A stretch of 64,000 bases of DNA from an uncultured Flavobacteriales bacterium (GTDB lineage: Bacteria; Bacteroidota; Bacteroidia; Flavobacteriales; Weeksellaceae): assembly GCA_937973555.1 (NCBI GenBank), contig CALJKL010000046.1, positions 4,014-68,013 of the forward strand, given 5' to 3'. Below, in pieces: positions 58,076 through 64,000 of the stretch. The notes below the pieces were generated by a model. It was given only the letters and a program-made list of their open reading frames with translations, was not told the origin of the DNA and did no database searches. The translations under genes and the position numbers were made by a program. How positions within the stretch are numbered: the stretch's first letter is position 1; each line of letters begins with the position of its first letter.

Positions 58076-58208
58076 TCTTAATAAGAGATTAAGACAACAT
58101 TAAAGTTTTTCTAATAATAGATTCCAAGCGAATTGTGTTGTAAAAATTTTAAACTTTTTTTCATTTGTGTTTTTAGGCGAGATTGATCAGATTTCAATCT
58201 CGCTTTTT
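58076..58208 (+). ncRNA. Candidate small RNA of about 130 nt
   Basis: From the start expected from the -7 box to the terminator there are ~133 nt without an ORF. Visible structure: a 5' hairpin CTTAAT-AAGAG-ATTAAG (58077-58093), a long-range pairing ACAACAT (58094-58100) with GTGTTGT (58135-58141), and a strong 3' terminator hairpin. This is the layout of a trans-acting sRNA. It could instead be only the 3' untranslated tail of the receptor-PepSY transcript. I could not match it to a known RNA family by eye. Confidence 0.45.
58177..58208 (+). terminator. Strong terminator of the candidate small RNA / PepSY transcript
   Basis: Perfect 10-bp stem GCGAGATTGA / TCAATCTCGC with a 7-base loop and a T5 tail, 18 bp before the stop of the convergent ABC-F gene. 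Confidence 0.9.
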
Positions 58209-58225
58209 AATTTTCAATAAAAAAA

Positions 58226-60142
58226 CTACTCAATCTGCGAAGCAATTTCTTCCCATTGCTGCATCGTTTCTGCCAACTCATTTTTCAGTTGATTGTATTT
58301 CTCTAACTCCTGTGTATTGGGATTAGATTTTGCAAAAATATCTTCCAAAGAAGCAATTTCCTTTTCGTAATCTGCAATTTTCTCTTCCGTTTTTTTTAGT
58401 TTATTCTGAAGGTTTTTCTGGTCTTTAGAAATGAACTGATTTTGAGGTTTCATAGGTTCTGCAACTACTATTTTTTCTTCAACTTTTATTTCATTGATTT
58501 TAGACTTTTCTGCAGAAACTTCTCTTAAAGATTCTTTTTGACGGTATTCCAAATATTCATCTATATTTCCTAAGAATTCTTTCATGCTGCCATCTCTGAA
58601 CTCGAAAATCTTATCACAAAGCCCTTGAAGGAATTCTCTGTCGTGAGAAATCACAATAACGGTCCCGTCAAAATTCTGCAGCGCCAATTTTATAATTTCT
58701 TTAGATTGAATATCGAGGTGGTTGGTAGGCTCGTCCATAATCAAAGTATTGAACGGACGAAGCAACAATTTACAAAGCGCTAGTCTGTTTCTCTCTCCAC
58801 CGGAAAGCACTTTAGTTTTTTTGGTGACATCTTCTCCAGAAAACAGGAAACTGCCCAGCAAATCTCTCACACGTGTTCTTGTATCTTCTGTCGCGGCATC
58901 TTCTGCTTCTTGTAAAACTGTTTTTTCAGGGTTTAAAACTTCTTCCTGATTTTGTGCAAAATAGCCAATATTTACATTATGCCCCAAAGTCCATCCACCG
59001 GAATAATCTTTAATTTCTCCGGCCAAAATTTTCGCCAAAGTGGTTTTTCCCTGTCCGTTTTGCCCCAAAAGCGCAATTCTGTCACCACGCTGAACAAAGA
59101 AATCCACATTATCAAAAACTTGATGATTACCATATCTTTTGCCCAATTTTTCAGCCTCGAAAATCACTTTACCCGGCACCATACTTTGCACAAAACGAAT
59201 ATTGAATTTAGAAACATCATCATTATCCACTTCTATTCTTTCTATTTTATCGAGCTTTTTGATGAGGGACTGTGCAAACGAAGCCTTGGTAGCACTGGCA
59301 CGGAAACGGTTGATATTGTCTTCCATCTGCTTAATTTCTGCATCCTGATTCTTCTTCGCCTGAAGCAGTTTTTCTTTGCGGTCTTTTCTCAGTTCCAAAT
59401 ATTTGGTATAATTGGCTTTATAATCGTCTACTTTTTTATTGTTGATATCAAAAGTTCTGTTACAAACTGAAGTCATAAACTGCTTATCGTGACTTACCAA
59501 AACAATGGCTCCGTTATAATCCTTCAAAAAGTTTTCGAGCCAAATGATAGATTCCATATCTAAGTGATTGGTAGGCTCATCCAAAAGCAAAAGGTCATTG
59601 TGCTGAAGAAGAAGCTTAGCCAATTCTATTCTCATTCTCCATCCTCCAGAAAATTCGTCGGTAATTCTGTTGAAATCTGCTGCTTTAAAACCAAGTCCCA
59701 AAAGCACTTTTTCTACATCACCCTCTAGATTATAAGCATCATGGTGGTGAAGCATGTCATTAAGATCTGTCATTCTGTGAATAAGATCATGATAGGCATC
59801 AGATTCGTAATCTGTTCGGGTTGCTAATTGATGATTTACTTCTTCCAGTTCGTTTTTCCAGGCATTAATCTGCTCGAAAGCCTGAAGCGTTTCGTCCCAT
59901 ACGGTTCTTCCTTTCACAAATTCCAAGTCCTGTTTCAGGAAACCTATGGTAATGTTGCCATCGGGAACTACATTTCCTTCATAGAAATTAATTTCTCCTG
60001 AAAGCATTTTGAGAAGGGTAGATTTCCCTGCACCATTTTTTCCTACAAGGCCAACTTTATCGTCTCTTTTAATGGTAAAATTAACATCTCTAAAGAGATA
60101 ATTTCCTGAATGTTGGAGGCCTAAACTTTGAACTGAAATCAT
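58226..60142 (-). CDS. ABC-F family ATPase (Uup/YfmR type)
   Basis: A soluble protein with two ATP-binding cassettes and no membrane part; ABC-F proteins act on ribosomes. The 638-residue chain has Walker A GKNGAGKSTLLKML, signature FSGGWRMRIELAKLLL and Walker B LLLLDEPTNHLD in the first cassette. The second has GQNGQGKTTLAKIL, LSGGERNRLALCKLLL and LIMDEPTNHLD. The charged interdomain linker (about 235-300) and the C-terminal coiled coil (about 560-638) point to the Uup/YfmR group rather than EttA. No sign that it is an antibiotic-resistance type. Single gene. Confidence 0.9.
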   Translation of the reverse strand: MISVQSLGLQHSGNYLFRDVNFTIKRDDKVGLVGKNGAGKSTLLKMLSGEINFYEGNVVPDGNITIGFLKQDLEFVKGRTVWDETLQAFEQINAWKNELEEVNHQLATRTDYESDAYHDLIHRMTDLNDMLHHHDAYNLEGDVEKVLLGLGFKAADFNRITDEFSGGWRMRIELAKLLLQHNDLLLLDEPTNHLDMESIIWLENFLKDYNGAIVLVSHDKQFMTSVCNRTFDINNKKVDDYKANYTKYLELRKDRKEKLLQAKKNQDAEIKQMEDNINRFRASATKASFAQSLIKKLDKIERIEVDNDDVSKFNIRFVQSMVPGKVIFEAEKLGKRYGNHQVFDNVDFFVQRGDRIALLGQNGQGKTTLAKILAGEIKDYSGGWTLGHNVNIGYFAQNQEEVLNPEKTVLQEAEDAATEDTRTRVRDLLGSFLFSGEDVTKKTKVLSGGERNRLALCKLLLRPFNTLIMDEPTNHLDIQSKEIIKLALQNFDGTVIVISHDREFLQGLCDKIFEFRDGSMKEFLGNIDEYLEYRQKESLREVSAEKSKINEIKVEEKIVVAEPMKPQNQFISKDQKNLQNKLKKTEEKIADYEKEIASLEDIFAKSNPNTQELEKYNQLKNELAETMQQWEEIASQIE

Positions 60143-60203
60143 TTTATTATAAAGTACTTAGAATGTTTTTTTGAGACTGCAAAAATAGAGTTTTTAAAAT
60201 AAA

Positions 60204-60232
60204 AAAACCGCACCTAATAAATAGAATGCGGA
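60204..60232 (-). terminator. Terminator of the GlsB-type gene
   Basis: Short stem CCGCA / TGCGG with a long loop, followed on the minus strand by a T7 run. Moderate strength, 30 bp past the stop at 60262. Confidence 0.6.
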
Positions 60233-60261
60233 TTAACTTTAAGAAATATATTAAACAAGTA

Positions 60262-60522
60262 TTATTTTCTGGACATTGCGCCAAAGGCATAAAGTATTAT
60301 AATAGATCCTACCACAGCCATTATCAAGCTATAAAAATTAAAAACGTTATTGGTAACTCCTTCTCCCCAAAAAATTCTTCCTACGAAACCGCCTAATACA
60401 CTGCCTACTATACCTATAATAATAGTAGTAACCCATCCTTGATTGTCTAATCCTGGCTTTAAAAATTTAGCAATTGTCCCGGCTATTAAACCGAAGATAA
60501 TCCAAGAGAGAATGTTAATCAT
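60262..60522 (-). CDS. GlsB/YeaQ/YmgE-family stress membrane protein
   Basis: An 86-residue protein with three membrane helices (about 3-20, 30-50 and 60-81) and the family pattern IIFGLIAGTIAKFLKPG, IIGIVGSVLGGFVGR. Members (transglycosylase-associated proteins) are often stress-induced; the molecular role is unknown. It has a -7 box with a 19-bp dyad directly upstream of it. It lies 185 bp downstream of the sensor kinase operon on the same strand. Confidence 0.9.
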   Translation of the reverse strand: MINILSWIIFGLIAGTIAKFLKPGLDNQGWVTTIIIGIVGSVLGGFVGRIFWGEGVTNNVFNFYSLIMAVVGSIIILYAFGAMSRK

Positions 60523-60587
60523 AATATTTTTTTTAATGGTTATAACGATTTAAAATTTCATAATTATCAATATTACATTAACAATTA

Positions 60588-60595
60588 CAAATCTA
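60588..60595 (-). promoter_or_regulatory. -7 promoter box of the GlsB-type gene
   Basis: TAGATTTG on the minus strand, 65 bp before the ATG at 60522. The dyad at 60597-60615 abuts it. Confidence 0.55.
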
Positions 60596-60596
60596 T

Positions 60597-60615
60597 ATTT
60601 ACAAATTTTGTAAAT
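60597..60615. promoter_or_regulatory. 19-bp dyad next to the GlsB promoter (candidate operator)
   Basis: ATTTACAAA and TTTGTAAAT around one central base: a perfect 9-bp inverted repeat lying between the -7 box and the expected -33 region. Suggests a dimeric DNA-binding regulator; which one is not known. The sequence is A/T-rich, so chance is not excluded. Confidence 0.5.
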
Positions 60616-60707
60616 TAATTGATTGATTGTATTATAGAATTTTGCTGGTGATTTATAGAATTATAATCCTAATATTTGAGGAGCAAAAGATTTTTTCGAA
60701 GTCTTGT

Positions 60708-62918
60708 TTAGGACATTTCGGTTGGCAGATAAATTGTAAACACAGAACCTTCTCCTAATTTTCCCTCTCCAAAAATAAATCCTTTGTGATTGTCAACAAT
60801 CTTTTTACAGATGGCCAAACCTAATCCCGTACCTATTATTTCGTCTTTATTATGCAGTCGGCTGAAGAGTTCAAAAATCCTGTCAGAATATGCCGGATCA
60901 AAACCGATTCCATTGTCTTTAAAGGTGAATTTATGAAATAATTTTTTGGATGGAAATTGAACGTCAGCAATTTTTTTCAGCTTCACTTGTTCATAATTTA
61001 TTTTTATGAACGGACTTACATCGGGCTTCGAATATTTAATAGAATTACACAAAAGATTAATGAAAAGTTGCTGAATCTGAAATGAAATAACCCTAAGGGT
61101 AGGCAGTTCTTCCGATTCTATCGTGGCCTGTTTTTCTTCTATAAATTCTGTCATTTCACTTATTGCTTTTTCTAAAAGCATATTAAGATTCACATCTTCA
61201 AATATTTTTTCAGATTTACCGGCTCTGGAAAACTGAAGCAAATCTTCTATAAGCTGCCTCATTCGTTCGGTAGATATTTTTATTCTATTGAAATATTGGT
61301 TGCCCATATCGGTTAGATTTTGATGGTCCGTTGTTTCTAACCTAGAAATAAATGTTTCTATTTTTCTTAGAGGCTCTTGCAAATCATGGCTTGCAAAATA
61401 ATTAAAGGCTTGAAGTTCGTGATTACTTTCTTCCAATTCTTTATTTCTTTCAATAATCGTTTTTTGAGCATTCACTATCTCCGTCACATCTACCGAAATA
61501 ATAAGTACATATTCTTCATTTTCAAAATCTCTAATATGTTTATTGTTAACAGAGAGGTATCTTAATTCATTGTTATCTGCTCTTATAATTTTCAATACAT
61601 ACGGCTCAAAAGCATATTTACTATTAAGTTCCTGAAGCTTGGCTTCTGCCAAAGAAACATCATCAGGATGTATACACTCAAACATTTTTTGCAGCCCAGC
61701 TTCTTCAGCAGGATCTAGTCCAAAAAGCCGGTATATATTCTCAGAAAACTCAAATCTATTTTCATTAACAAACCATTGTGTAGTGCCAAATTTACCTACC
61801 ACCTCTGCCTCCGTCTTGGTCTCATTTGCTAGGAATAAAATTTTATTTTTTTGTTCAAGCTCCTTATTTTTTTGTTCATTTTTTTTTTGGTTAAAGTATT
61901 CGTTTGTAACGTCAGTAGTAACTCCAATTAAGATTTTTTCACCATATACATTTTCTACCAATTTGCTTATATCTCTTAATTTTCTGTGCTCTCCATCTCT
62001 TCTTATAATTTTATACAAATTTGGACCTAACATTTCCTCTACTTTTAAATTTCCGATCAAGGTTTCCTGTCTTTTTATTTCGCCAGGATATATTTCATCA
62101 ATATAATCTTCAAGTTTATTGTTAAGTTCTTCTGGTTCATAGCCAAAAAGCCTGTATTCGTTATCAGAAAAATAAAATTCATTTTTATTAACATTATATT
62201 GCCAAGTACCATAATTGCCGATTCGTTCGGCCATTTTTGCAGATTCATTGGCTAGGGTGAGCTTTGTATTGGTTTCTTTTGCTTCTCCCAATTTTTTAAG
62301 CAATGTTAATGAAGAAGCGGTAAACATTATAATAGCGATCAGCAATGTAGTTGAATTTAAAAGAGGTAATGAATTTGATAATGTATTATAGATCTCTGAT
62401 CGTTGTTTTAAGTTTTCTTTTTCAATTTTTTTCATCTCAGTAATTTTATTTTTTATCTGAGACATCACTGGTGCACCTTTTAATAAATAGAGTTTTACCG
62501 TATCAAAATTTTTATATTTTTCCGAAGGAAGAAGCAATGCTTCTTCCACATTTTTATAATTTTTTTTTACCAGTGTTTCTAATTCATGTATGTTTTTACT
62601 TTGCTGGTTATTATTCTTTGATTGTTGCTTGAGCCTATTGAGTGAAAAATCTGCAATATATTTTTTCTTAAAAATTATGTTTTTAATGGACTCATTTTGC
62701 TCCATAATATAATTTTTTTTGGCATCTTCCAGTTCATTTAAATTCATATAGAGATTTTCCAATGAAAGGGAAACATTATAGGTATTGTTCACTTTTTGGG
62801 TAGAATCTGAAAGTTTTCTAATATTCTTATAGCTAATGATAGCGATAAAGAAGATTAAAAAAACAGATAACAAAAAAATAATTTTTTGTATCAGAGAAGA
62901 GTTGATTTTTTTTTTCAT
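60708..62918 (-). CDS. Membrane sensor histidine kinase with two PAS domains
   Basis: A 736-residue kinase. Two membrane helices (about 11-30 and 185-207) enclose a helical extracytoplasmic domain of CHASE3 type (about 31-184). Two PAS_3-like domains follow (about 222-340 and 362-480), each with the WxYNVN.. start and DVT end. Then come the phytochrome-like HisKA with H511 (FNYFASHDLQEPLRKIE) and the ATPase domain with N625 (INLLCNSIKYS), KDNGIGFD and GTGLGLAICKKIV. The phytochrome-type H-box often pairs with stand-alone response regulators, and one is encoded 18 bp upstream. Ligand of the sensor domain unknown. Confidence 0.92.
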   Translation of the reverse strand: MKKKINSSLIQKIIFLLSVFLIFFIAIISYKNIRKLSDSTQKVNNTYNVSLSLENLYMNLNELEDAKKNYIMEQNESIKNIIFKKKYIADFSLNRLKQQSKNNNQQSKNIHELETLVKKNYKNVEEALLLPSEKYKNFDTVKLYLLKGAPVMSQIKNKITEMKKIEKENLKQRSEIYNTLSNSLPLLNSTTLLIAIIMFTASSLTLLKKLGEAKETNTKLTLANESAKMAERIGNYGTWQYNVNKNEFYFSDNEYRLFGYEPEELNNKLEDYIDEIYPGEIKRQETLIGNLKVEEMLGPNLYKIIRRDGEHRKLRDISKLVENVYGEKILIGVTTDVTNEYFNQKKNEQKNKELEQKNKILFLANETKTEAEVVGKFGTTQWFVNENRFEFSENIYRLFGLDPAEEAGLQKMFECIHPDDVSLAEAKLQELNSKYAFEPYVLKIIRADNNELRYLSVNNKHIRDFENEEYVLIISVDVTEIVNAQKTIIERNKELEESNHELQAFNYFASHDLQEPLRKIETFISRLETTDHQNLTDMGNQYFNRIKISTERMRQLIEDLLQFSRAGKSEKIFEDVNLNMLLEKAISEMTEFIEEKQATIESEELPTLRVISFQIQQLFINLLCNSIKYSKPDVSPFIKINYEQVKLKKIADVQFPSKKLFHKFTFKDNGIGFDPAYSDRIFELFSRLHNKDEIIGTGLGLAICKKIVDNHKGFIFGEGKLGEGSVFTIYLPTEMS

Positions 62919-62936
62919 TTATCTCCTATGTTTCGT

Positions 62937-63383
62937 TCACATTCTGAGTAAAAAATTATCCTTATTGAGACTGGAAGTGTGGTATTGCCAATTGATGGAT
63001 ACAACATCTGACAATACTTTTTTAAGCACATTAAAATCATTTGGTTTCCTGATGTAGATATTTGCTCCGTTTACAAATGTCTCTTCTATATGCTCTTCTG
63101 ACGAGGAGGTAGAATATATCGCAATAGCTATGTCATCAAATTTTTTGTTAGATTTTATTTCATGTAGACATTCTAGTCCGGTTTTCATTGGCATATTAAG
63201 GTCTAAAAACAATACATTAGGCAATATAGCATCATCAGAATTAAGGTAGTCCATTAAATCTACTCCATCACTAAAAGTTTCCACCTTTGTGTTAATTTTC
63301 AATTCACTGAAGGCATCCTTAAAGAATGACCTGTCATCTTCGTCATCATCAGCTAAAATGATGTGTATATAATCTGTTTGCAT
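62937..63383 (-). CDS. Single-domain response regulator
   Basis: A 148-residue receiver domain without an output domain, like CheY or Rcp1. The acidic pocket is D12-D14 (LADDDEDDR), the phospho-acceptor D61 (LFLDLNMPMKTG), the switch Ser/Thr at 91-92 (YSTSS) and the conserved Lys K113 (IRKPND). Rcp1-type receivers are typical partners of phytochrome-like kinases such as the one encoded next. It lies between the AraC-type gene (14 bp) and the kinase gene (18 bp) in one operon. Confidence 0.93.
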   Translation of the reverse strand: MQTDYIHIILADDDEDDRSFFKDAFSELKINTKVETFSDGVDLMDYLNSDDAILPNVLFLDLNMPMKTGLECLHEIKSNKKFDDIAIAIYSTSSSEEHIEETFVNGANIYIRKPNDFNVLKKVLSDVVSINWQYHTSSLNKDNFLLRM

Positions 63384-63397
63384 TTTTACTTTAATTT

Positions 63398-63955
63398 TTA
63401 TTTTTTATTGGCTATCGTTCTTCTTTTATTAATTATTCTTTGAAATTGAGACGGGGTAATTCCTGTAATATTTTTAAATTGTGTGCTTAGATGTGCCACA
63501 CTACTATAATTGAGCCTATAGGCAACCTCTGTAAGGGTAAGATTATCTTTGATAATAAGATTTTTAGCACACTCTATTTTTTGGAGCATGATAAAATTTT
63601 CTATTGAACTAAATGAAATTTCTGAAAAAAGATTTGAAAGATATCCATAACTATGGCGCAATCTTTCCGTGAGATACACAGAAGCTTTCACATTAATAGA
63701 ATCCGCACTGTTCACCATTTCAATAATAGTTTCTTTTATCTTTTCTACAAGTGCAGTTTTTTGATTTTCTATTATACTTATGCCATACTCTTCTAACTCT
63801 GTCCGTAGTTCTTTTAGCTTATCTTCATAAATTTTTTCCAAAAATTCTATTTCACCAAAAGCTACCGTTCTGTGCTTGAATTTATATTTATTTAATTTTT
63901 CTTCAAGTACTTTTTTACACACAATATTGTGATCAAATTTTACAAAAATCTTCAT
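63398..63955 (-). CDS. AraC-family transcriptional regulator with a short N-terminal domain
   Basis: A 185-residue protein. The C-terminal AraC/XylS DNA-binding domain (about 82-180) has both helix-turn-helix units: LTERLRHSYGYLSNLFSE and LTLTEVAYRLNYSSVAHLSTQFKNITGITPSQFQR. The ~75-residue N-terminus, with FGEIEFLEKIYEDKLKELRTELEEYGI, is too short for a cupin sensor and looks like a strand-helix dimerisation unit. It is the first gene of the AraC-receiver-kinase operon and may be its output, although AraC proteins are not usually controlled by single-domain receivers. Confidence 0.88.
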   Translation of the reverse strand: MKIFVKFDHNIVCKKVLEEKLNKYKFKHRTVAFGEIEFLEKIYEDKLKELRTELEEYGISIIENQKTALVEKIKETIIEMVNSADSINVKASVYLTERLRHSYGYLSNLFSEISFSSIENFIMLQKIECAKNLIIKDNLTLTEVAYRLNYSSVAHLSTQFKNITGITPSQFQRIINKRRTIANKK

Positions 63956-64000
63956 CTCTATTCGTATTTTTTTATAAATATAATAAAATATTACACTAAT

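Noticed and set aside
58952..59470. A 172-codon plus-strand frame inside the ABC-F gene
   Set aside because: It is antisense to a well-conserved ATPase and shows no domain of its own.
61639..62106. A 155-codon plus-strand frame inside the sensor kinase gene
   Set aside because: Antisense to the PAS domains, very Ser/Phe-rich, with no start context.

Overview
The window is a stretch of ordinary chromosome from a low-GC Bacteroidetes of the class Flavobacteriia, most likely the Chryseobacterium/Weeksellaceae group. The evidence is the gene order acpP-fabF-rnc-IPExxxVDY-pyk, the families DUF2480, DUF3276, DUF4295, DUF6048 and DUF6452 (all typical of Bacteroidetes), a bTHX ribosomal protein, a single-subunit-anchor succinate dehydrogenase, and promoters of the TTG-N16-20-TAnnTTTG type in front of many genes. 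Shine-Dalgarno sites are mostly absent, as expected for this phylum. No tRNA, rRNA, insertion sequence, prophage or CRISPR array was seen.

Layout. 1-1.5 kb: 5' part of cysS and folE, both minus. 1.7-5.8 kb: plus operon acpP-fabF-rnc-IPExxxVDY gene-pyk. 5.9-9.4 kb: minus genes for histidine breakdown (hutI, hutG) and an aldehyde dehydrogenase. 9.5-12.1 kb: ruvB, an MBL hydrolase and coaE. 12.1-14.6 kb: rlmD with two small envelope proteins. 14.7-16.2 kb: a thioredoxin-fold lipoprotein without its CxxC. 16.4-19.9 kb: sdhCAB. 20-23.3 kb: lpxB, a DinB-like protein and comEC. 23.4-29 kb: DUF2480, bTHX, aspS, pyrD, an AspT/YidE-type transporter. 28.9-30.6 kb: nusB-DUF1573-yajC. 30.7-32.9 kb: an ABC exporter and a PUR-family DUF3276 protein. 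33-36.3 kb: a lipoprotein and a four-gene membrane-protein cluster built around a small winged-helix regulator. 36.4-39 kb: two overlapping PLP enzymes of the Cys/Met family. 39-40.6 kb: enoyl-CoA hydratase, PaaI-type thioesterase and a nonsense-interrupted membrane protein. 40.7-46.2 kb: clpB, fmt, recQ. 46.3-51.5 kb: two OmpA-family paralogues coupled to folK, then sppA. 51.5-55 kb: ftsY, DUF4295, rpmG, rpmB, lnt. 55-58.2 kb: siderophore receptor, PepSY-like protein and a candidate small RNA. 58.2-64 kb: an ABC-F protein, a GlsB-type membrane protein, and an AraC regulator / response regulator / sensor kinase operon.

The most interesting signals are mostly regulatory or signs of decay. (i) Two Fur-like boxes flank the siderophore-receptor promoter, and a 20-bp dyad (AACATGACAATTGTCATGTT) in front of sdhCAB has a near copy between lnt and the receptor. 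(ii) A 17-bp dyad ACTTTG-N5-CAAAGT lies in two promoters of the winged-helix/DUF4153 cluster and overlaps the -7 box of one. (iii) A -7 box followed by a structured ~130-nt stretch and a strong terminator, with no ORF, looks like a small RNA. (iv) A 98-codon membrane-protein gene upstream of paaI is cut by one in-frame TAA. (v) A TlpA-like lipoprotein has Asn and Leu in place of both catalytic cysteines. (vi) One PLP enzyme carries an N-terminal region resembling fungal cystathionine gamma-synthases. Several gene starts were moved downstream of the longest possible ORF (hutI, DUF6452, nusB, pyrD, sppA, rpmB, paaI and the 36-kb membrane protein).
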